DNA of 16,449 nt from Acidobacteriota bacterium (GTDB lineage Bacteria > Acidobacteriota > Blastocatellia > Pyrinomonadales > Pyrinomonadaceae). The notes beneath the pieces are model-generated. The model was not told the DNA's origin. It saw only the letters and a list, made by a program, of their open reading frames with translations, and made no database searches. Made by a program: the position numbers and the translations under genes. The stretch is from contig JAEZJR010000022.1 in the NCBI GenBank assembly GCA_023415725.1, forward strand, positions 1 to 16,449, in the 5' to 3' direction. Positions 1 to 8,101 of this stretch are shown in pieces; the stretch's first letter is position 1; every line of letters begins with the position of its first letter.

Positions 1-2621
1 GTGGTCGGTTCATCAAAGATGAACAGCGTCTTCGCGTTTGTCGTCTGAGCGAGGTAGGAAGCAAGCTTCACGCGCTGAGCCTCACCGCCCGAAAGAGTAG
101 TTGCTGATTGCCCAAGCCGTAAGTAACCCAATCCCACGGCTTCCAACACCTTCAGCTTGTTGATGATCTTCTTTGCGTCCTTGAAGAACAGGATCGCCTC
201 GCGGACCGTGAGATCGAGGGCTTCAGCGATGTTCTTGCCCTTGTAGCGGACGTTGAGGATCTCTTCGCGGAATCTCGTGCCGCGGCAATCTTCGCAGGTC
301 AATTCCACGTCGGCGAGGAACTGCATCTCGACGATCACCGTTCCGCTGCCCTGGCACGTTTCGCATCGGCCGCCGGGGACGTTGAAGGAGAAGTGCGATG
401 AGCCGTAGCCCTTCGTCTTCGCCGTTTGCGTCGCGGCGAAGACCTCGCGGATCGCGTCGTAAGCCTTGATGTACGTGACCGGGTTCGATCGCGGCGTGCG
501 GCCGATCGGGGATTGATCGACGAGGATGATGTCGTCGATGTGCTCGCCGCCCGTCAATTCCTTGAAGAGACCGACGTGCGTGTTCCACTCGCCCCGCTGT
601 TTTTTCAGCCCCGCAAAAAGGATGTCGTGCACGAGTGTCGATTTGCCCGAGCCGGAAACGCCGGTTATGCAGACGAGCATCTCGAGCGGGATATCGACCG
701 TGACGTCCTGGAGATTATGCTCGCGAGCACCAACGATGCCGATCTTTTCCTTGCCGGGCTTGCGGCGGTTTTGCGGGATCTTGATCTCCGCGTCGCCGCG
801 AAGGTAGCGGGCGGTGAGCGATGTCTGATGTTCGAGCAAAGCACCGAAGTCTCCTTCGAACACTACGTCGCCGCCGAGTTCTCCGGCGAACGGGCCGATG
901 TCGATGATGTGGTCGGCCGCACGCATCGTCTCCTCATCGTGCTCGACGACGAGCAGCGTGTTGCCGATGTCGCGCAGGTTCTCGAGGATCTTCACGAGAC
1001 GCGCGTTGTCGCGCGGGTGAAGGCCGATGCTCGGCTCATCGAGCACGTAAAGCGTGCCGACGAGCAGGGAACCGAGATTGGTAGCAAGCTGGATCCGCTG
1101 AGCCTCACCGCCGGAAAGCGTAGCGGCGAGCCGATTGAGCGTCAAGTACTCTAGCCCGACGTCCACCATGAATTTCAGGCGGCGGCGTATCTCGAGCAGG
1201 AGCTTTTCGGCGATCTTTTCTCGTTCCTCGGAGAGAGTTAGAGATTCGTAGAACGCGTATGCGTCCGCGATCGAAAGATCTAATATCTCCGGAAGCGAGC
1301 GGCCGCCCACGCGAACGTCGCGGGCCTCCTGACGGAGCCGGGAGCCGCCGCATTCGGGACATTTCGTGTAGCCGCGGTACTTCGCGAGGAAGACGCGCAC
1401 GTGCAGCTTGTATTTCTTGGTTTCAAGGAATCCGAAGAAGCCCTTGATACCGCGCCAGCCCTCGTCGCCGTAAATGATGCAGTTCTGCTGGTAATCCTGC
1501 AGGTCAGCATAGGGAATGTTCGTCTTGATGTTCGCGGCGGCGGCGTATTTCAGGAGTTCCTTCTGCGCCCAAGAATGCTGCGGCCGGGTGAAGGGCTCGA
1601 TCGCGCCGTCTTTAAGCGAGAGCAGCGGATTCGGGACAACGAGGTCGTAATCGACACCGATCGTGTTTCCGAAACCCTGGCAGACCGGGCACGCGCCGTA
1701 GGGCGAATTGAAACTGAAAAGCTGCGGCTCTGGCTCTTCGTAGACCGTTCCGTCGTATTTGCAGATGTAGCGGTCTGAAAATTTAAGTGCTATCGGTTCC
1801 TTGGAGGATTCGTCAGCCGACGGAATAGGCTGGAAAGCCGGTTCTACGATCGCGGCGTGGCCTTCACGGAAGCAGGTCTCAAGCGAATCGACCAGGCGCT
1901 GGCGGATCTCTGGGTCGGCCTTGAGGCGATCGATCAGGACGAATGTGTTATGGAAGTCCGCGAATTTATAGTCTTCAGGCCGAGTGAGCTCCAGCACTTC
2001 GCCGTCGCGGTAGAGCCGCGAAAATCCCTGCTGCAGCAGCGAGATCAGATAGGCCGAAACGCTGAGGTCACTGGCCGTATTTTTTTTGACTGCTTTCTTC
2101 GCCCTGATGGTTTTTGCAGCCGCGGCGTCCTCGAGGATCGGGAAGAGATCGTAGAAGCGAGTGCCTGGTTCAAGGGTCGCCAGCACTTCGTCGGCCGCTG
2201 ATTCGGGCGAATCCTTTTTTACTTCGCGGCCGCAGACGTGGCAGAACGTTTGGCCCGCACGGGCATAGAGCAGACGAAGGTAATCGTAGATCTCGGTCTG
2301 GGTGGCGACGGTCGAGCGCGGGTTGCGGGTCGAATTCTTCTGCCTGATAGCGATCGCCGGGGCGATGCCGGTGATCTCGTCAACATCCGGCTTGTCCATC
2401 CGCTCGAGGAATTGCCGGGCGTAGGCGGAGAGCGACTCCACATAACGGCGTTGCCCCTCGGCATAGATCGTATCGAACGCGAGCGAGGATTTGCCCGAAC
2501 CGGAAACGCCCGTTACCACCGTAAGCTTGTTATGCGGTAGCGAGACGGAGATGTTCTTCAGATTGTGGACCCGGGCCCCGTGGACCTCGATGGCTTCTTC
2601 TTTCTTCCGGGCAGGCTGCAT
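1..2621 (-). CDS. uvrA: UvrA, excinuclease ABC subunit A (C-terminus cut by window edge)
   Basis: DNA-damage recognition ATPase of nucleotide excision repair, which works with UvrB in the cytoplasm. The reverse strand reads open from ATG at 2621 to base 1, giving 873 full codons; family members are about 940-950 residues, so roughly the last 70 are outside the window. Seen in order: Walker A GSGKS with Lys44; a CxxC pair at 127-130; a zinc-module remnant C287/D290/C311/C314; ABC signature LSGGE at 502-506; second Walker A with Lys660; an intact CX2CX19CX2C zinc finger (C753, C756, C776, C779); second LSGGE at 843-847; and the second Walker B ending in DEPT at 870-873. A Lys/Ala-rich insertion coded by 8 consecutive A bases (sense strand, 2080-2087) does not break the frame. 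ATG 2621 is the only start before an in-frame TAG. The product is certain; the odd point is Asp290 where a zinc-ligand Cys is usual. Confidence 0.98.
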   Translation of the reverse strand, partial: MQPARKKEEAIEVHGARVHNLKNISVSLPHNKLTVVTGVSGSGKSSLAFDTIYAEGQRRYVESLSAYARQFLERMDKPDVDEITGIAPAIAIRQKNSTRNPRSTVATQTEIYDYLRLLYARAGQTFCHVCGREVKKDSPESAADEVLATLEPGTRFYDLFPILEDAAAAKTIRAKKAVKKNTASDLSVSAYLISLLQQGFSRLYRDGEVLELTRPEDYKFADFHNTFVLIDRLKADPEIRQRLVDSLETCFREGHAAIVEPAFQPIPSADESSKEPIALKFSDRYICKYDGTVYEEPEPQLFSFNSPYGACPVCQGFGNTIGVDYDLVVPNPLLSLKDGAIEPFTRPQHSWAQKELLKYAAAANIKTNIPYADLQDYQQNCIIYGDEGWRGIKGFFGFLETKKYKLHVRVFLAKYRGYTKCPECGGSRLRQEARDVRVGGRSLPEILDLSIADAYAFYESLTLSEEREKIAEKLLLEIRRRLKFMVDVGLEYLTLNRLAATLSGGEAQRIQLATNLGSLLVGTLYVLDEPSIGLHPRDNARLVKILENLRDIGNTLLVVEHDEETMRAADHIIDIGPFAGELGGDVVFEGDFGALLEHQTSLTARYLRGDAEIKIPQNRRKPGKEKIGIVGAREHNLQDVTVDIPLEMLVCITGVSGSGKSTLVHDILFAGLKKQRGEWNTHVGLFKELTGGEHIDDIILVDQSPIGRTPRSNPVTYIKAYDAIREVFAATQTAKTKGYGSSHFSFNVPGGRCETCQGSGTVIVEMQFLADVELTCEDCRGTRFREEILNVRYKGKNIAEALDLTVREAILFFKDAKKIINKLKVLEAVGLGYLRLGQSATTLSGGEAQRVKLASYLAQTTNAKTLFIFDEPT

Positions 2622-2627
2622 AGCGCA

Positions 2628-2681
2628 AAAATCGAGCTAATGGACAAATCTCGATTTTAGCACGTTTCAGGGGTGAAACAA
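2628..2681 (-). promoter_or_regulatory. Putative uvrA promoter with overlapping palindromic operator
   Basis: Reading toward uvrA there is a weak -35 TTGTTT (2681-2676), a 16-bp spacer and a good -10 TAAAAT (2659-2654). A 9-bp inverted repeat, AAAATCGAG (2628-2636) and CTCGATTTT (2650-2658) with a 13-bp centre, covers the -10 and ends 6 bp before the start codon. That is the layout of a repressor site, possibly for SOS-type control of uvrA, but it does not match any LexA box I can name. It could instead form a 5'-UTR hairpin. Confidence 0.45.
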
Positions 2682-2722
2682 ACACGAAGACTCACAGGCA
2701 GGATGGCTGCGGTCCGACCGGT

Positions 2723-2998
2723 TTACCAGCGGGTGTCGTAGCCGGAGAAGTTTTCGCGCCATGGCTCGGAGTTGTCTTTTGGAAGGTAGGCAATGCCGCC
2801 TTCGATCGTCACCGAGGCCTCGAAGGTGCGGCGGATACGGTAACAGTAGCCGGACGGCGAGGCGATGGAGATCGAAACGACGCCGTCTTCCGATTTTCGC
2901 GATACGACGGCGACGCGCCAGTCCTTCTTCGAGCGCACAAGCAGGCGTCCACCGATGGGGAATTCGCCGAGGGTCATTTCAAGTTTGGGAGTTTGCAC
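2723..2998 (-). CDS. Small hypothetical protein, 91 aa
   Basis: I do not recognise a family. The longest frame starts at GTG 2998 and is bounded upstream by an in-frame TAA; ATG 2977 would give 84 residues beginning MTLGEF and is equally possible. Neither has a clear Shine-Dalgarno sequence. The product is soluble, with no signal peptide or membrane segment. Alternating hydrophobic and polar residues around RLLVRSKKDW, VAVVSRK, VVSISIAS and VTIEGGIAYLP suggest a small all-beta domain, and the C-terminus is Trp/Arg-rich. It lies downstream of the M50 protease gene on the same strand, about 95 bp away across a hairpin, and about 100 bp upstream of uvrA. Codon use resembles its neighbours, whereas the opposite-strand frame gives an Arg/Ser-rich nonsense-like product, so the minus strand is preferred. 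Confidence 0.6.
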   Translation of the reverse strand: MQTPKLEMTLGEFPIGGRLLVRSKKDWRVAVVSRKSEDGVVSISIASPSGYCYRIRRTFEASVTIEGGIAYLPKDNSEPWRENFSGYDTRW

Positions 2999-3026
2999 GT
3001 AATTAGGATGGTAGTTTTAGCATTAA

Positions 3027-3072
3027 ATATCACCTGCCACAATTCCTTTCCGGAATAAGTGATAGGTGATAT
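3027..3072. repeat. Intergenic nested inverted repeat
   Basis: Outer arms ATATCACCT (3027-3035) and AGGTGATAT (3064-3072) pair perfectly. Inside the 28-nt loop a second stem, ATTCC (3042-3046) with GGAAT (3052-3056), can form. It lies between the M50 protease gene and the small downstream gene, both on the minus strand. No T-run follows it, so it is not a typical intrinsic terminator; an mRNA-end hairpin or a dispersed repeat is possible. Confidence 0.55.
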
Positions 3073-3093
3073 GTGAAAAGTGAAAGCTGAGGA

Positions 3094-3879
3094 CTAATCT
3101 TCGAAAACTGTGTCGGTCGCTCTGTTCTTGTTAACCGAGTAAATGCGGAGGCCGATGGAGATCATCGCGATGGAGATGACCATCCAGAGCAGGACCCAGA
3201 ACATTCCGGGGATGCCGGTCGCGGCGGCCATATTGGCTGCGTCGGAGTGCTGTGCGGTCAGCGTGGAGATGAAGAAGACATTGATCAAGTCGTAGACGGC
3301 GTTTAACAAACACTGCACCGCGAGGAAAGCGACGGTGAAGTTGAGCCATTTCGGGCTGGCGTATTTGGCGATCGCCGCGAGGCCGACAGCTAGAAGGGCA
3401 CCTGAGAAGATCGTGAAGAAGAGCCCGCCGGCCGTTGAGGTCGCGAAGAGATTGAACACCGGGGCCAGGAAGCCGAAAACCGCCGTCATAACCACGACGA
3501 AACCCGCCGAGATCAACAGAGCGAGCCGCGATGAACGGCCGTAACGCATCCAGGCGAGCAGGCCGACACCGAAGGCGGTCGTGCCGAGGTAGCCCGCGCT
3601 CGAGATCAGGAGGCCCGAAAGTAGGCCGCTGCCGAGCGAATAGACCTCTCCGCTGCCGTCAGGCGAAACTGTCAGGCTTTGCACCGAATTGCCGGTCAGC
3701 ACCGTGGCCAGCGCGTGGCCGCCCTCATGAATGAAGGTCGCGAAAATGCGGAGCGGATAGGTCAGGTACGACAGCAGGGGGATGTACCACGAAGCGATCC
3801 AGAGGCCGATGCTCAAAAGCGTGGCGACGATCAGCAGTGTGAATTGCGGTTCGGCATCGCGGGCGACTTTGTACTTCAT
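3094..3879 (-). CDS. M50B-type membrane zinc metalloprotease
   Basis: A 261-residue polytopic membrane protein. The zinc-protease motif HEGGH (HExxH) is at residues 51-55, directly after the first hydrophobic region (about 14-35) and at the start of the next segment, as expected for intramembrane M50-type peptidases. Several further hydrophobic segments follow (about 85-112, 117-142, 152-172, 182-206, 226-246). A DL pair at 197-198 and a DAANMAAATGIPGMFW stretch (213-228) match the pattern I recall for Peptidase_M50B-like proteins, where an Asp supplies the third zinc ligand. There is no PDZ domain, so it is not a full RseP/site-2 protease with a recognisable substrate filter. Start ATG 3879 has GGGGAG 11 nt upstream. 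The substrate is unknown; a role in membrane-protein turnover or signalling is only a family-level guess. Confidence 0.8.
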   Translation of the reverse strand: MKYKVARDAEPQFTLLIVATLLSIGLWIASWYIPLLSYLTYPLRIFATFIHEGGHALATVLTGNSVQSLTVSPDGSGEVYSLGSGLLSGLLISSAGYLGTTAFGVGLLAWMRYGRSSRLALLISAGFVVVMTAVFGFLAPVFNLFATSTAGGLFFTIFSGALLAVGLAAIAKYASPKWLNFTVAFLAVQCLLNAVYDLINVFFISTLTAQHSDAANMAAATGIPGMFWVLLWMVISIAMISIGLRIYSVNKNRATDTVFED

Positions 3880-3995
3880 ATCGGCGGTTTCTCCCCTGTT
3901 ATCTAGGTGCTTTATATTACGAATAAGTTTACAGGAAAGTTCGGCAGGGTAGAAGAGAAAATTGACCGCCGATCATAGCTAGCCAAATTCTGCTA

Positions 3996-4162
3996 TTTCC
4001 GTGCCTTCCGTGGTTCAAATTCTCCCTTTTCTGTGCGTTCCGTTTTTGTTCATCTTGTTCTGTGTTCCGATCCTTAAACCACACAAAAAGATGAATAAGA
4101 CGAAGAAGATGAAAAGAAGAATGGAACCACGGAATACACGGATGGCACGGAAAAAACGGAAA
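3996..4162. repeat. Fold-back element built from 9-bp CACGGA units
   Basis: This is the only notable content of the gene-free stretch 3880-4177. The right end (4127-4162) is four tandem 9-bp units: ccacggaat, acacggatg, gcacggaaa, aaacggaaa. The left end (3996-4016) is the reverse complement of the same design, but with two full units. The arms TTCCGTGGTTC (4006-4016) and GAACCACGGAA (4124-4134) pair exactly; after one extra 9-bp unit on the right, ggcacggaaa (4144-4153) pairs with 3996-4005. An inner stem pairs 4045-4064 with 4080-4099 at about 16 of 20 positions. It resembles dispersed CACGGA-rich intergenic repeats I recall from environmental genomes; its identity is not verified. Confidence 0.65.
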
Positions 4163-4177
4163 AGAGTGGTCGAAGGG

Positions 4178-4642
4178 TTACGTCGCTTTGTAGTCGGATT
4201 TGCCGCCGGTTTTGGATTCCAGATGGATGTCGGTTATTTGGATGTCCTTTTGGACAGCTTTGCACATGTCGTAGATGGTGAGTGCGGCGACGGAGACGGC
4301 GGTGAGGGCTTCCATCTCGACGCCGGTTTGGGCGTTAGTGACGGCCTCGGCCTTGATGAGGACTCCGGTATCGTCCAAGTCGGCAGTGACGCTGACTTTT
4401 GAGAGGTTGATCTGGTGGCAGAGCGGGATGAGTTCGCTGGTGCATTTGGCGGCCATGATCCCGGCGATGCGGGCGATCTCGAGCGGGTTACCCTTAGGGT
4501 TTTCGTTCTTGCGGAGGATGGCGATGGTTTCTGGTGATAGCAGTACGCGGCCCGAGGCGACGGCACGGCGGGTGGTGATCTCTTTAGCCGAAACGTCCAC
4601 CATGCGGACGCCCTTTTCGTCGTAATGTGTAAGCTCGCTCAT
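4178..4642 (-). CDS. moaC: Cyclic pyranopterin monophosphate synthase MoaC
   Basis: Converts the MoaA product (3',8-cyclo-7,8-dihydro-GTP) into cyclic pyranopterin monophosphate, an early step of molybdenum cofactor synthesis in the cytoplasm. The 154 residues match the usual family length (about 160). Clear family signatures are LIPLCHQI (71-78), TGVEMEALTAVSVAALTIYDMCKAV (106-130, key residues Glu109, Glu111, Asp125, Lys128) and the C-terminal KTGGKSD (144-150). Lys50, His76, Asp125 and Lys128 fall where the E. coli catalytic residues Lys51, His77, Asp128 and Lys131 would align (E. coli numbers from memory). Its ATG overlaps the TGA of the upstream methyltransferase (shared ATGA, 4639-4642), indicating translational coupling within the moeA operon. 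No MoaA, MoaB/MogA, MoaD or MoaE gene is visible in this window. Confidence 0.97.
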   Translation of the reverse strand: MSELTHYDEKGVRMVDVSAKEITTRRAVASGRVLLSPETIAILRKNENPKGNPLEIARIAGIMAAKCTSELIPLCHQINLSKVSVTADLDDTGVLIKAEAVTNAQTGVEMEALTAVSVAALTIYDMCKAVQKDIQITDIHLESKTGGKSDYKAT

Positions 4643-5373
4643 TGCTTCTTTGTCTTAAAGATCATCGTGTTGCCCCCGAGCAGCACCTCGTCGGAATTGA
4701 GTTCGTCGGTCCAACGCTCGCGGCGCTTCGAATCTGAGGAAAATCGCGAAACCAGCCTGATGACACCGACGATCGGGCGGAAGGCCCAGCTGTTCTTTTT
4801 CGGTTTATCGATGTGCACGCCCTCGATCGCGAAGCCGTATTTCTCGAGCAGATAACGGACCTCGGAATAGCCGATCGGGTTAACATGCAGGGCGATCTCG
4901 TCCATGCCGCCGAATTCTTTCGCGATCGCATCTCGCGCCTCAGTGGAGAGCGGTTTGAAGTGGGAAGTGTAGCCCGAAAAGAGCCATTTCAGCCGCTCTT
5001 CGATGTTCATTATATTCGGCACTGAAACGATCAGGGTGCCCCGCGGTTTTAGCAGACGCGTGAATTCGCGGATAGCATTCGCCGGATTCTCGATATGCTC
5101 AAGGCCCTCGATGCAGACGATCGTGTCGAACGAGGCATCGTCGTAGGGCAATCGCGAGTCCAGATCGCCTTGCTTTATATCAACACCATCGAGCTTGAAG
5201 ATCTGGGGGTAGAGGTCACAGCAAGAGACATCGTAACCCAATTCTTTCAGGCGCTTCGCCAGCGCACCTTCGCCTGCTGGGACATCCAATAACGAACCGC
5301 GTGGAGCGTCGGTTAATAGACGCTCGACGGTGTCGTGAATGGCGACGTGGGCTAGGGCAGACGGTTCAGACAT
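4639..5373 (-). CDS. Class I SAM-dependent methyltransferase in the moco operon
   Basis: A 244-residue protein with a Rossmann-type methyltransferase core. Motif I is LLDVPAGEGAL (28-38), followed by an acidic SAM-ribose position at Asp53 (CCDLYP), GDLD at 69-72, the post-motif FDTIVCIEGLEHIENP (82-97) and LLKPRGTLIVSVPN (107-120). This is the UbiG/Methyltransf_11 style of fold. The C-terminal third (about 121-244) is less typical and may bind substrate. It starts 33 bp after the moeA stop and overlaps moaC by 4 bp, so it is almost surely co-transcribed with them. The substrate cannot be read from sequence; nothing in the known moco pathway needs such a methyltransferase, so it may be a passenger, or act on a quinone, lipid or sugar. 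It is not a MoaA-type radical SAM enzyme. Confidence 0.88.
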   Translation of the reverse strand: MSEPSALAHVAIHDTVERLLTDAPRGSLLDVPAGEGALAKRLKELGYDVSCCDLYPQIFKLDGVDIKQGDLDSRLPYDDASFDTIVCIEGLEHIENPANAIREFTRLLKPRGTLIVSVPNIMNIEERLKWLFSGYTSHFKPLSTEARDAIAKEFGGMDEIALHVNPIGYSEVRYLLEKYGFAIEGVHIDKPKKNSWAFRPIVGVIRLVSRFSSDSKRRERWTDELNSDEVLLGGNTMIFKTKKQ

Positions 5374-5406
5374 TATAAAAGCGAGAGTGATGTTATCTCG
5401 AATCGG

Positions 5407-6600
5407 TCAAAGAAATAGTAACTGTACCGGCGAACCCGACTCGATCTTGGTGCCGCGTTTGACTACAAGCAGAGCATCGGTTCGTGCGAAGCCGATGAAA
5501 TCGGACGAGCCGTGCCAATCGACCGGATCGGCGATGATCGATCCGTTCGCGTTGGTAGAAAGCGATGCTGGAAGGTAGGCGTCGCGTTCTTTTGGAGCCT
5601 TGACCGGTTTCGATGTGATGGCGGTGCCCTTTTTCAGTTCGGGTTCGCGGGCGCTTTGCATCCGCGTAAGTGCCGATCGTATGAACAGGTAATACGTCAC
5701 TGCTGCAGAAACGGGGTTGCCGGGCAGGCCGAATATCAGCGTCTTTTTGAGTTTCGCAAAAACGCTGGGCTTGCCGGGTTTGAGGCGGAGGCGTTCGAAA
5801 AATATTTCGGCACCGAGTTCGCGGAGGGCAAACTTGGTCAGGTCGTATTTTCCCACTGAAACGCCGCCGGTCGTGATGAGAACATCGGCGGTGCGCGCGG
5901 CATTTGAGATCTGAGTTTTCAGATCCGACAGATCGTCGCCGACGTGCGGCAGGATCGTTGTTTCGACTCCCGCTTCTTCGCAAAGAGATTTGAGCATTAT
6001 CGAGTTGGAGTTGCGGATCTGGTCGCGTTTCGGGCGCTTTGCGATGTCGACGATCTCGGTGCCGGTGGAGAGTATAGCGACGCGGGGGCGTTTGGCTAAC
6101 CTCAGTTTGGCATAACCGAAAGCGGCGGGGACGGCGATGTTGTTCGGGGTGATCCTGGTACCGGTCTTCAGAACGACCTTGCCCTTTTTGATCTCTTTGC
6201 CCTTGTGAACGATGTAGCGGCCCGAGGATGTCGGCTCCTTGATCGTGACGGTGTTGCCGTCCTCACTTGTCAGTTCGATCTTTTGTACCGCGTCGGCTCC
6301 GGAGGGAAGCGGGGCACCGGTCATGATCCGGACGGCCTCGCCGGCTTTAAGTGTTTTGTGCCAGCCGCGTCCTGCGGCGGATTCGCCAACAAGGTTCAGC
6401 GAGACCGGGGCGTTCTTTGTATCGGCGGCCTTCACCGCGTAGCCGTCCATCTGCGAGCGGTCGAACGGGGGCATGTCGGTGTCGGCGATTATGTCTTCGG
6501 CGAGGACGCAGCCGAGGGCGTCTTCGAGCGGAATGCGCTCGGCCTTCAAGGCCTGCGTTTCGCGGGCGACGAGCTTAAGGGCTTGTTCGACGGTGATCAT
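5407..6600 (-). CDS. moeA: Molybdopterin molybdenumtransferase MoeA
   Basis: Inserts molybdate into adenylylated molybdopterin in the final step of molybdenum cofactor assembly. The 397-residue length is close to the family norm (about 400-411). Seen in order: an N-terminal helical start ITVEQALKLV; PPFDRSQMDGYAV (44-56), a strongly conserved MoeA segment; RIMTGAPLPSGADAV (91-105); the MPT-binding domain (about 172-315) with AILSTGTE (175-182), TTGGVSVGKYD (243-253) and GLPGNPVSA (291-299); and a C-terminal beta-barrel (about 325-397). It is the first gene of a minus-strand operon with the methyltransferase and moaC. ATG 6600 has only a weak ribosome site. The 193 bp upstream is shared with a divergent acyl-CoA dehydrogenase; I could not recognise a Moco riboswitch there. 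Confidence 0.97.
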   Translation of the reverse strand: MITVEQALKLVARETQALKAERIPLEDALGCVLAEDIIADTDMPPFDRSQMDGYAVKAADTKNAPVSLNLVGESAAGRGWHKTLKAGEAVRIMTGAPLPSGADAVQKIELTSEDGNTVTIKEPTSSGRYIVHKGKEIKKGKVVLKTGTRITPNNIAVPAAFGYAKLRLAKRPRVAILSTGTEIVDIAKRPKRDQIRNSNSIMLKSLCEEAGVETTILPHVGDDLSDLKTQISNAARTADVLITTGGVSVGKYDLTKFALRELGAEIFFERLRLKPGKPSVFAKLKKTLIFGLPGNPVSAAVTYYLFIRSALTRMQSAREPELKKGTAITSKPVKAPKERDAYLPASLSTNANGSIIADPVDWHGSSDFIGFARTDALLVVKRGTKIESGSPVQLLFL

Positions 6601-6735
6601 CGGATGTTCGGGGCCGGTTCCAATTATCAGTAACGAGTTTCCAGAATCAGAAATTAATTAGTTTGCTTACTTATATTAGCGGGCCGTAGTCGGCAACTTT
6701 CGCTAATCAGGGCTTGAAATGATATGCTTTTCTCG

Positions 6736-6763
6736 TTGAAATTGGCTTCCCAACCACAATAAT
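6736..6763 (+). promoter_or_regulatory. Putative sigma70-type promoter for the acyl-CoA dehydrogenase gene
   Basis: TTGAAA (6736-6741) and AATAAT (6758-6763) each match the sigma70 consensus at five of six bases, with a 16-bp spacer. Transcription would start near 6770. A GAGG ribosome site lies at 6777-6780, 13 nt before the GTG start. Predicted from sequence only. Confidence 0.45.
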
Positions 6764-6793
6764 ACAATCATTTAGCGAGGACATTTAACAGCC

Positions 6794-8005
<1,212 letters not shown>

Positions 8006-8011
8006 GATATG

Positions 8012-8035
8012 GTTCAGAGTTCAAGCTTTAGCTTG
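8012..8035 (+). repeat. REP-like palindromic repeat, copy 1
   Basis: A 24-bp element: a 10-bp head GTTCAGAGTT followed by the hairpin CAAGCT-TT-AGCTTG. It begins 6 bp after the acyl-CoA dehydrogenase stop codon and is followed by TACTTTTT, so it may also terminate that transcript. Confidence 0.85.
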
Positions 8036-8048
8036 TACTTTTTGCGAC

Positions 8049-8067
8049 GAATTGCGTTGCCGCAATC
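8049..8067. repeat. Short hairpin between REP copies 1 and 2
   Basis: ATTGCG (8051-8056) pairs with CGCAAT (8061-8066) across a TTGC loop. The stem can be extended with one bulged A, so the paired region sits at the centre of the larger cruciform formed by the two inverted REP copies. Confidence 0.6.
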
Positions 8068-8071
8068 GAGG

Positions 8072-8095
8072 CAAGCTGAAGCTTGAACTCTGAAC
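8072..8095 (-). repeat. REP-like palindromic repeat, copy 2
   Basis: Reverse-strand copy of the 24-bp element. It differs from copies 1 and 3 at one position only, in the two-base hairpin loop (TC instead of TT), so the stem is untouched. It lies 6 bp after the RAYT stop codon, in the RAYT sense direction. Confidence 0.85.
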
Positions 8096-8101
8096 TTTTC
8101 G

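Noticed and set aside
426..1154. Long plus-strand open frame inside uvrA
   Set aside because: It lies antisense to a continuous UvrA frame with Walker and signature motifs; the product has no recognisable family and reflects codon bias of the real gene.
2080..2087. Run of eight identical bases in uvrA that might be a frameshift
   Set aside because: The UvrA frame continues correctly on both sides, so no frameshift is needed; it lies in a variable insertion.
2761..3006. Plus-strand open frame opposite the small unknown protein
   Set aside because: Product is almost only Arg and Ser, unlike a real protein; the minus-strand frame has a protein-like composition.
4001..4402. Plus-strand open frame of 133 codons
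   Set aside because: It runs through the fold-back repeat and then antisense to moaC; low-complexity Lys/Arg start, no family.
6601..6793. Moco riboswitch before moeA
   Set aside because: I could not trace the multi-stem fold or conserved core in this 193-bp divergent region.
8012..8095. CRISPR-like repeats
   Set aside because: Only three copies in mixed orientation, with palindromic stems and a transposase; no regular spacers or cas genes.
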